Position numbers and translations under genes: made by a program | The notes under the pieces: model-generated | What the model was told of the DNA's origin: nothing | The model's database searches: none | Seen by the model: only the letters and a program-made list of their open reading frames with translations | Source of the DNA: Actinocorallia herbida | GTDB lineage: Bacteria; Actinomycetota; Actinomycetes; Streptosporangiales; Streptosporangiaceae | Assembly: GCF_003751225.1 (NCBI RefSeq) | Contig: NZ_RJKE01000001.1 | Coordinates: 6,262,001 to 6,326,000 of the forward strand | Direction of reading: 5' to 3' | DNA length: 64,000 nt | In this document: piece by piece, positions 58,471-64,000 of the stretch | Layout of the letters: every line of letters begins with the position of its first letter | How positions within the stretch are numbered: position 1 is the first letter of the stretch

Positions 58471-58911
58471 TCAGCCACGGCGGAAACGCTCGTGCGCGGC
58501 CTGTTTGGAGATGCCCATGGCGTCGCCGACCTCGGACCAGGAGGCGCCCGACTCACGCGCCCGGTCGACGGCCTGGTCGAGCAGGACGCGCTGCCAGCGC
58601 TCCATCCGGGCGAGCAGCGCGACGGCGGCGACGGGCCGCTCCCCCGCGAGCTTCATGATCTGCTCGCCGAGCACGTTCGACTTGATCACGAGTTCCTTGG
58701 GCGGCGCCGCGGCGAGCAGCGGCGGCACGTGCCTGCTCCACCACTGGTACTCCGCGCCCTCCACCCCCTCGGGCGTCGCCGGGTACCGCCGCCGGTCCGT
58801 CCACCCGCACGAGCAGACCGCCTGATATCCGGCGGGCGCGCTCGCCCCTTCGGCGAACAGGGCGGCGGCACGGCCTTCGTGCCCGGGCAGATCCGGAAGG
58901 CTCAATGTCAT
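58471..58911 (-). CDS. HTH-containing hypothetical protein
   Basis: A 146-residue protein. An N-terminal part has the pair Cys-Ser-Cys in YQAVCSCGWTDRRRYPATPEGVEGAEYQWWSRH, typical of small zinc-ribbon-like actinobacterial proteins. The C-terminal helix-turn-helix is ARESGASWSEVGDAMGISKQAAHERFRRG. It probably binds DNA. Phased CGTCAAG repeats lie directly upstream of ATG 58911 and may be its operators. Confidence 0.85.
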   Translation of the reverse strand: MTLSLPDLPGHEGRAAALFAEGASAPAGYQAVCSCGWTDRRRYPATPEGVEGAEYQWWSRHVPPLLAAAPPKELVIKSNVLGEQIMKLAGERPVAAVALLARMERWQRVLLDQAVDRARESGASWSEVGDAMGISKQAAHERFRRG

Positions 58912-58914
58912 GGT

Positions 58915-59014
58915 CGTCAAGAATCCCTGACGATGAGCCTTCGCGCAACCCGAATCGTCAAGGTCTCCTGACGGATACGCGGGCGGCACCGAGCCCGTCA
59001 AGGCGACCCGACCG
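58915..59014. repeat. Three phased CGTCAAG repeats
   Basis: CGTCAAG occurs at 58915-58921, 58956-58962 and 58996-59002, spaced 41 and 40 bp (about four helical turns). In the first two copies the repeat extends to 19 bp as a dyad, CGTCA ... TGACG. The third copy keeps only the left arm cleanly. They lie in the 146-base gap before the HTH gene. Confidence 0.6.
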
Positions 59015-59057
59015 TGCCGAGCCGCCCACCGCCGGGGCTCCCGGCTGCGCGCGCCCC

Positions 59058-59942
59058 TCAGGGGACGATGAGGATCTTGCCGCGCACGGCGCCCCGTTCG
59101 CTCCGGGCGTGGACCTCCGGGAGTTCGGTGAGCGGAAGGGTCTCGGCGATGTCGACGGTGAGGGCGCCCGCGTCGATCAGGGAGACGAGCCGGGCCAGGA
59201 CCGCCGGGTCGTTGCGGGCCGCGAAATGGGGGTGGCCGGGGATCGGGGCCGCGGCGGAGACCGCGCGGCCGCCCGGCCGGAGGAGGGAGGGGAGCGCGGC
59301 GGCCTCCTCGGGGGGCGCGGGGACCAGGTTGATCAGGACGTCGAAGCCGCCGGGCAGGGCCCGCGCGGTGTAGTCCACGACGCGGTCCGCTCCCTGGGCC
59401 AGGACCGCCTCGGCGCTGCGCGGGCTCGCGGTGGCCGTCACGAACGCGCCGCGCGACTTGGCCAGCTGGACGGCGAAGCCGCCGATCCCGCCGCCCGCCC
59501 CGTTGATGAGGACGTGCTCGCCCTCCCCCACCGCGGCGTGCTCGACGACGGCCTGCCATGCCGTCAGGCCGGCGACCGGGATCGCCGCCGCGTGGGCGAG
59601 CGGCGGCGCGGCGGGGGCCGCGACGAGTTCCGCGGCCTTCGCGACCGCGTGACCGGCCGCTCCTCCGCCCGCGTCGACCCGGGCCAGCACCCGGTCGCCC
59701 GCCGACCACCGGCCCGCGCCGCGCACGACGGTCCCCGCGACGTCCCATCCCGGCGTGTACGGCAGGTCGAGCGGGAGCATCGCCCGCAGCAGCCCCGCGC
59801 GCAGCGCCGCCTCGGTCGGATTGAACGAGGTCGCGGCGACCTCGACGAGCACCTCTCCCGGTCCGGGCTCCGGGACGGGGACCCGCTCGATCCGGATGAC
59901 CTCGGGCGGGCCGTACCGGGTGAACCTCGCTGCGTTCATCAT
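59058..59942 (-). CDS. Quinone-oxidoreductase-like MDR
   Basis: A 294-residue zinc-independent medium-chain reductase: ARFTRYGPPEVIRIERVPVPEPGPGEVLVEVAATSFNPTEAALR at the N-terminus and the NADPH motif INGAGGGIGGFAVQLAKSRGAFVTATASPRSAE near residue 145. It lacks zinc ligands. ATG 59942 and 59939 are adjacent; the ribosome site is weak, so a short leader is likely. It is divergent from an AraC gene, with shared operator-like repeats. Confidence 0.92.
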   Translation of the reverse strand: MMNAARFTRYGPPEVIRIERVPVPEPGPGEVLVEVAATSFNPTEAALRAGLLRAMLPLDLPYTPGWDVAGTVVRGAGRWSAGDRVLARVDAGGGAAGHAVAKAAELVAAPAAPPLAHAAAIPVAGLTAWQAVVEHAAVGEGEHVLINGAGGGIGGFAVQLAKSRGAFVTATASPRSAEAVLAQGADRVVDYTARALPGGFDVLINLVPAPPEEAAALPSLLRPGGRAVSAAAPIPGHPHFAARNDPAVLARLVSLIDAGALTVDIAETLPLTELPEVHARSERGAVRGKILIVP

Positions 59943-59983
59943 GGGTCCGACCCTAGGGAGGGGTGACGAGACGCTGAATGCCG

Positions 59984-60014
59984 AGAAGTCTCGACTTCTT
60001 GCGCCATAGTCTCG
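59984..60014. promoter_or_regulatory. AraC operator-like repeats between divergent genes
   Basis: AGAAGTC-TC-GACTTCT (59984-59999) is a near-perfect dyad. AGTCTCG recurs as a direct repeat at 59987-59993 and 60008-60014, 21 bp or two turns apart, as expected for an AraC protein. CATAGT just before ATG 60019 may be the -10 of a leaderless AraC mRNA. Confidence 0.5.
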
Positions 60015-60018
60015 CCGC

Positions 60019-60960
60019 ATGGACTTTGTCAGTGACGTGGTCGCCGTGATGCGCGCGGGACGGCCCAGTTCCGCCCTCGTCGCCTGGCATGCACCCTTCG
60101 GGCAGTTCTTCCCTGAAGTCCCCTATGCCGCCGGATTCCAGATCGTCGTCGCGGGCACACCCTGGCTCGTGCCGCCCGTCGGCGATCCCGTCCGGCTCGA
60201 CGAAGGCGACCTCGTGTTCTTCCCGCACGGGCACGGCTACGGACTCGCCGACTCTCCTTCCCGGCCGATGGCCGCGCCGGTCTGCGACCCGGAGACCGGT
60301 CGGCCCCTGCTCGTCTCCGACACCGTCGGCGACGGCGACGGACCCGCCACCGTCACCCTGTGCGGCGGCTACCGGCTCGCGCCCGGCCGGGTGCATCCGC
60401 TGCTGGGCGGCATGCCCGACGCGGTCAGGCTCTCCGCGGGACGGCATCCGCGGCTCGGCACCGCCATCGCCCTGCTCCGCGCCGAGGCCGAGTACCCCAC
60501 TCCGGGCTCCGAGACGGCGGTCCTCGCCCTGCTCGACCTGCTGCTGGTGTACATCCTGCGCGCCTGGTCCGCCGAGCAGCCGGACGGCATCGGCTGGGCC
60601 GCCGCCCTCCGCGACCCGGCCGTCAGCGCCGCCTTGAGCGCGCTGCACGACGATCCTGCCCGCGCCTGGACCGTGCGGACGCTGGCCGAGGCGTCCGGGC
60701 TCTCCCGGGCCGCGTTCGCGCGCCGCTTCACCGCCCTCGTCGGGCGCCCGCCGCTCGGCTACCTGACCTGGTGGCGGATGACCCTCGCCGCCCGCCTCCT
60801 GCGCGACACCGACACCTCCCTCGCCCACGTCGCCGCCCGGACCGGCTACGCCTCGGAGTACTCCCTCTCCCACGCCTTCAAGCGTGCGCACGGCGTCGCC
60901 CCCGGCCGCTACCGCCGCGTCCCCGACCCTTACCCGGAGCCGTCGGCGGGGCCGCGATAA
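60019..60960 (+). CDS. AraC-family regulator with cupin domain
   Basis: A 313-residue regulator. The N-terminal cupin-like domain (PVRLDEGDLVFFPHGHGYGLAD) is of the AraC_binding type with His-rich metal-site-like residues; the C-terminal helix-turn-helices run from TVRTLAEASGLSRAAFARRFTALVGRPPLGYLTWWRM to GYASEYSLSHAFKRAHGVAPGRYRR. ATG 60019 is probably leaderless. It is divergent from the quinone-oxidoreductase-like gene, its likely target. Confidence 0.93.
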   Translation: MDFVSDVVAVMRAGRPSSALVAWHAPFGQFFPEVPYAAGFQIVVAGTPWLVPPVGDPVRLDEGDLVFFPHGHGYGLADSPSRPMAAPVCDPETGRPLLVSDTVGDGDGPATVTLCGGYRLAPGRVHPLLGGMPDAVRLSAGRHPRLGTAIALLRAEAEYPTPGSETAVLALLDLLLVYILRAWSAEQPDGIGWAAALRDPAVSAALSALHDDPARAWTVRTLAEASGLSRAAFARRFTALVGRPPLGYLTWWRMTLAARLLRDTDTSLAHVAARTGYASEYSLSHAFKRAHGVAPGRYRRVPDPYPEPSAGPR

Positions 60961-61001
60961 ATCCGTTGGCCGGATCGAGGGGCGGACGTAGGGTCCTCGG
61001 C

Positions 61002-61328
61002 ATGGCGATGGCGAAGAAGGGCTCGCGGCTGATCGAGGTGGGCGGGACGGGGTTCCGGTGGAAGGTGCGGAGGCGGCCCACGTACTGCCAGGCGATGGGG
61101 TGGACTCCGCTGACGTTCGTGGTGGAGAGGGCCGAGGAGCCCAGGTCACGCCTGGTGGTGACGCTGCCCAGGGCGCATCCGGGGAACTGGCTCGAGCCGC
61201 CCACGGCGGCGGTGACGCCCTCGATGGTGATCGCGGCGGTCGCGGAGGGGATCGAGCGGGGCTGGCGGCCGTGTGAGGGCGGTCCGGGATCCTTGCTGGA
61301 GCTGGGCGAGAGCGCGGTGCGCGGGTGA
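61002..61328 (+). CDS. Small hypothetical protein
   Basis: A 108-residue protein beginning MAMAKKGSRLIEVGGTGFRWKVRRRPTYCQAMGWTPLTFVVE, then RLVVTLPRAHPGNW and VTPSMVIAAVAEGIERGWRP. The G..FRWKVRR start and the GW.P motif occur in an actinobacterial family of unknown function. TAGGGT (60989-60994) stands 7 bases before ATG, suggesting a leaderless mRNA. It is GTGA-coupled to the GNAT gene. Confidence 0.82.
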   Translation: MAMAKKGSRLIEVGGTGFRWKVRRRPTYCQAMGWTPLTFVVERAEEPRSRLVVTLPRAHPGNWLEPPTAAVTPSMVIAAVAEGIERGWRPCEGGPGSLLELGESAVRG

Positions 61329-61795
61329 AGGCGCGGTGGGCCGAAGCGCGGGACCTCGGGGTGCTGCCCGGGATCGAGGCGAGCGGCGACGCGCTGTTCG
61401 CGGAGGCCGGGATCGTGTTCGAGGCCGGGCCGACCGTCATCGAGCAGGTGGCCGGGACGGCGCGGGTGCTCGTCGTGGGCGATCCGCCGCTCGGGTTCGC
61501 GGCGCTGTCCGACGTGGACGGCCTGCCCTATCTGGAGCAGATCTCCGTGGCCGCCGACCGGCTCGGCAAGGGGTTCGGGGCCGTGCTGCTCCGGGCCGCC
61601 ATCGCGGAGTCCGGCGATGGCCTCACCCTGCTCACCTTCCGCGACGTGCCGTGGAACGGCCCCTGGTACCGGCACTTCGGCTTCGAGGAGCTGCCACCCT
61701 CCGCGTGGGGCCCGCGGCTCCGGGAGCACTGGCAGGCCGAGATCGACGCGGGTCTGCACGAGCTCGGCCCCCGGCTCGCGATGCGCCGCCCCTGA
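61325..61795 (+). CDS. GNAT acetyltransferase
   Basis: A 156-residue N-acetyltransferase-like protein. GFAALSDVDGLPYLEQISVAADRLGKGFGAVLLRAAIAE contains the acetyl-CoA pyrophosphate loop (RLGKGFG), and LTLLTFRDVPWNGPWYRHFGFEEL is the usual YxxxGF end. The acceptor is unknown. GTG 61325 overlaps the preceding stop, so the two genes are co-translated. Confidence 0.92.
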   Translation: MKARWAEARDLGVLPGIEASGDALFAEAGIVFEAGPTVIEQVAGTARVLVVGDPPLGFAALSDVDGLPYLEQISVAADRLGKGFGAVLLRAAIAESGDGLTLLTFRDVPWNGPWYRHFGFEELPPSAWGPRLREHWQAEIDAGLHELGPRLAMRRP

Positions 61796-61820
61796 CTCCG
61801 GCACGCGGGACGAGCGCCGG

Positions 61821-62585
61821 TCACGGGGACGCCGCGCCCGCGAGGAGGAGCAGGACCGCGTTGTGGAGTTCGGCGCGGGCGGTGCGTTCCAGGTAGGTGC
61901 CCTCCTCCGGGAGAGGGGCCGGCCTCGGGGCGGCGCCCAGGGCCGCGGAGAGGGGGAAACGGCCGGGGAAGTCGGGGGCGGCTTCCTGGAAGGCGGCCGA
62001 GTGGGTCGCCCACCAGGTGGCCTCCGGCAGGGTCCGTTCGGCGTGGCGGGCGTCGCCGATGAGGCGGCCGGTGTTGCGGGCCAGGGCGAAGAGGGCGGAG
62101 ACGACGGCGCGGGCGCGATCGGCGGGGAGGAAGAGCGGCTCCAGATGGGCGAGCAGCGATTCCAGGACGGCCTGCTCGTGCGGGCCGAGGACGGGACGGG
62201 CCCAGGAGACCTCGGTGAGCCAGTGGTGGCGGGCGTAGAGGTCGGCCAGGGCGTCGGCCCACGCGCGGACACGGGCTGACGGGTCGGGGCCCGCGAGGTC
62301 GGGGAACTCGGCGTGCACGCGGTCGTACATCAGCCGCAGCAGGGCCTGCTTGTTCGCGACGTGCGAGTAGAGCGCCATCGGGGTGCAGCCGAGCCGGTCG
62401 GCGACGAGGCGCATCGAGAGCGCGGGCGAGTCCCGGTCGTCGGCGAGGGCGATCCCGGCGCCGAGGATCGCGTCGAGGGTGAGGGACGCCTTGCGGCCGG
62501 GACCGCGCGGCGTCTGCGCGCCCGGACGGCGCCACAGCAGCTTGAGCAGTTCCGCGTCGTCGGCGGCGCCGGGCCGAGTCGCCAT
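61821..62585 (-). CDS. TetR-family regulator
   Basis: A 254-residue TetR-like regulator. After an N-terminal arm of about 35 residues, the DNA-binding domain is LTLDAILGAGIALADDRDSPALSMRLVADRLGCTPMALYSHVANKQALLRLM. The C-terminal domain is of the TetR_C type with AHLEPLFLPADRARAVVSALFALARNTGRL. Its start at ATG 62585 faces a divergent hydrolase gene with a perfect inverted repeat between them. Confidence 0.92.
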   Translation of the reverse strand: MATRPGAADDAELLKLLWRRPGAQTPRGPGRKASLTLDAILGAGIALADDRDSPALSMRLVADRLGCTPMALYSHVANKQALLRLMYDRVHAEFPDLAGPDPSARVRAWADALADLYARHHWLTEVSWARPVLGPHEQAVLESLLAHLEPLFLPADRARAVVSALFALARNTGRLIGDARHAERTLPEATWWATHSAAFQEAAPDFPGRFPLSAALGAAPRPAPLPEEGTYLERTARAELHNAVLLLLAGAASP

Positions 62586-62593
62586 GATTCCCC

Positions 62594-62626
62594 TACGGTG
62601 TACGGTAATAATTTCTCTACACCGTA
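62594..62626. promoter_or_regulatory. TetR operator between divergent genes
   Basis: TACGGTGTA (62594-62602) is perfectly mirrored by TACACCGTA (62618-62626). It sits in the 58-base gap between the TetR and hydrolase starts. Confidence 0.65.
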
Positions 62627-62643
62627 TACCAATAGGAGGACCC

Positions 62644-63489
62644 ATGCCCGACCTGCCGGTGCGCCTGTCCGACGGCTCCACCCTCACCGCGACGATCCGC
62701 GGTTCCGGACCCGCCGTTCTGCTCCCCGTCCGCACCTCCCCGCACGACCCGGAGACGGCCGCCGCCATGCGCGCCTGGGGTGCGGAGCCCGACCTCGGCA
62801 GGCTCCTCGCCGAGGCGCTCGCCGCCGACTTCACCGTCGTCACCGCCGACTACGAGGGCCACCGGATGAGCGTCCCCGGCGCCCTCACCCCCGACCAGCT
62901 CGCCGCCGATCTCCTCGCCGTCGCCGACGCCGCGGAAGCCGACGCCTTCGCTTACTACGGCTACTCGTGGCTCGCCCTCGCCGGACTCCAGCTCGCCCTC
63001 CGCACGGACCGCCTCTGGGCCCTGGCCATGGGCGGCTACCCGCCCGCCGAAGGCCCCTACGCCGCCATGCTCGCCGTCACCCGCGCCGCCCACGCGAAGG
63101 CGACGAACCCGCCTCCCGCTACCGCGCAGGAGGTCGTCCCCGGAGACTGGGACACCGTCCAGGCCGCCCCCGACCCCGCCGTCACCCGCCAGTTCGTCAC
63201 CCTCTACGAGGCGCTCCAGGGCTTCGACGACACCGCCGCCGGCCGCGCCCTCACCGTCCCCCGCCTCGCCTTCGCCGGGTCCGACGACGACATCGCCTAC
63301 GGCCCCGGCTGGGGCGACACGACGGTCCGCATCGCCACCGCCCTCACCGCCCACGACGTCTCCCTCACCGCCCAAGGCTGGACCGTCGCCCTCCTGCCCG
63401 GCCTCGACCACCTGACCGCGATGCTCAGCACGAACGTCCTCCCCCTGCTCCACCCCTGGCTGAAGGCCCACGCCCCCACCCGCCCCTGA
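62644..63489 (+). CDS. Alpha/beta hydrolase
   Basis: A 281-residue alpha/beta-hydrolase. The nucleophile elbow is YYGYSWLALAG (GYS, Ser near residue 105), the preceding strand is DFTVVTADYEGHRMS, and a late His lies in LLPGLDHLTAML. Such enzymes hydrolyse esters or amides; the substrate is unknown. AGGAGGA precedes ATG 62644. It is divergent from the TetR gene and probably repressed by it. Confidence 0.88.
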   Translation: MPDLPVRLSDGSTLTATIRGSGPAVLLPVRTSPHDPETAAAMRAWGAEPDLGRLLAEALAADFTVVTADYEGHRMSVPGALTPDQLAADLLAVADAAEADAFAYYGYSWLALAGLQLALRTDRLWALAMGGYPPAEGPYAAMLAVTRAAHAKATNPPPATAQEVVPGDWDTVQAAPDPAVTRQFVTLYEALQGFDDTAAGRALTVPRLAFAGSDDDIAYGPGWGDTTVRIATALTAHDVSLTAQGWTVALLPGLDHLTAMLSTNVLPLLHPWLKAHAPTRP

Positions 63490-63535
63490 GCCGCCGCACC
63501 CGCGACGGCACGGCCCCTTCGCCTCCGGGCACGGG

Positions 63536-64000
63536 TCAGGGCACCGCCGGGAGCTGCGCGCGGGAGGTGACGCCGAGCTTGGCGAAGACCTTGCGCAGGT
63601 GGTACTCGACCGTGCGGGGGCTGACGAAAAGGCGCTCGGCGACCTCCTTGTTCGTCAGGCCGCTGCGGGCCAGGCGGGCGATCTGCGACTCCTGGGGAGT
63701 GAGCTCCGCGGCGGTTTCCAGCACGCGTTTGCGGGCGGTCTCGCCGGTGGCCTCGAGTTCGCGCGAGGCCCGGTCGGCGAAACCGTCCAGGCCCATCTCG
63801 GTGAGCATCTCCACGGCGGTGCGCAGGTGCTCGCGCGCGTCGGTCCTGCGCCGTTCGCGCCGCAGCCACTCGCCGTAGACGAGGTGGGCGCGGGCGAGGT
63901 CGACGCGCATGCGGCTCCGGCCGAGGAGGTCGATCGCCGCACGGTACAGCCCATCGGCCTCGGCGCCCTCGCTGAGCAACGCGCGCGAGCGGGCCTCGAC
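63536..64000 (-). CDS. LuxR-family regulator, C-terminal part only
   Basis: The gene runs off the right edge of the window. The visible C-terminus has tetratricopeptide-like helices (DLARAHLVYGEWLRRERRRTDAREHLRTAVEMLTEMGLDGFADRASREL) followed by a LuxR helix-turn-helix (LTPQESQIARLARSGLTNKEVAERLFVSPRTVEYHLRKVFAKLGVTSRAQL). This layout is typical of large AAA-LuxR (LAL) regulators of about 900 residues, so a nucleotide-binding domain is expected beyond the window. Confidence 0.9.
   Translation of the reverse strand, partial: VEARSRALLSEGAEADGLYRAAIDLLGRSRMRVDLARAHLVYGEWLRRERRRTDAREHLRTAVEMLTEMGLDGFADRASRELEATGETARKRVLETAAELTPQESQIARLARSGLTNKEVAERLFVSPRTVEYHLRKVFAKLGVTSRAQLPAVP

Noticed and set aside
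1-64000. CRISPR arrays, tRNA or rRNA genes, and complete insertion sequences
   Set aside because: No regularly spaced repeats, tRNA-like folds, rRNA sequence, or transposase frames with terminal repeats were found by reading.

Overview
This is a high-G+C (about 70% or more by eye) chromosomal window from an actinomycete. Several observations support this: GTG starts, many start codons sitting 6-8 bases after a -10-like hexamer (leaderless genes), many TetR, MarR, GntR and AraC switches, an ECF41-type sigma factor, a DUF5302 protein, tandem crcB genes and a FabF with the HAHATST signature. A Streptosporangiales/Thermomonosporaceae-type host is my guess; the sequence does not prove it. I see no rRNA, tRNA, CRISPR array or intact insertion sequence.

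Layout. 1-3.3 kb: an unknown acidic protein, a MarR regulator upstream of a degenerate SDR, and a divergent FMN reductase. 3.3-11.3 kb: a TetR gene, then a tightly coupled eight-gene minus-strand operon (two SsuA/NMT1-type binding proteins, PPOX-like protein, P-loop kinase, permease, ATPase, DszA/NtaA-type flavin monooxygenase, two-domain sulfurtransferase) that I read as organosulfur uptake and desulfurisation, facing a GntR regulator. 11.3-25 kb: an orphan histidine kinase, TetR/SDR pair, crcB pair, ArsR-type regulator with DUF3291 gene, FabF, an erythromycin-esterase-like gene under a SoxR-box-like dyad, TetR/quinone-oxidoreductase pair, an HExxH protein and housekeeping hypotheticals.

25-29.6 kb is the accessory part. 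A PaiB-type gene is followed by scars of a drug/metabolite transporter and a cupin regulator. Next comes a two-gene unit: a small HEPN-like helical protein translationally coupled (ATGA) to a 904-residue protein with a KGGVGRT deviant Walker A ATPase domain and a second P-loop NTPase domain. Its G+C looks lower than the flanks and a strong hairpin closes it. This is the best candidate for an undescribed system, possibly a defence or conflict module.

30-37.8 kb: an ankyrin protein, a tyrosine phosphatase, then a phosphonate locus (PhnX-like HAD, GntR/UTRA regulator, PbfD/HpnW-like FAD oxidase, PhnD-PhnC-PhnE transporter, secreted phosphodiesterase). 37.8-47.4 kb: DUF5302, membrane proteins, a MocR regulator, Tex, an MFS transporter, a membrane-anchored CHAP protein and a LysE exporter, separated by strong hairpin terminators. 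47.4-64 kb: an ATP-grasp-like protein, an unusual zinc dehydrogenase, an aldo-keto reductase, three tandem AraC paralogues sharing a 102-bp identical segment, a small secreted basic protein, an ECF41 sigma factor coupled to its oxidoreductase, an NAD(P)-binding epimerase-like protein, a second LysE exporter, further regulator/oxidoreductase pairs, and a LuxR regulator running off the right edge.
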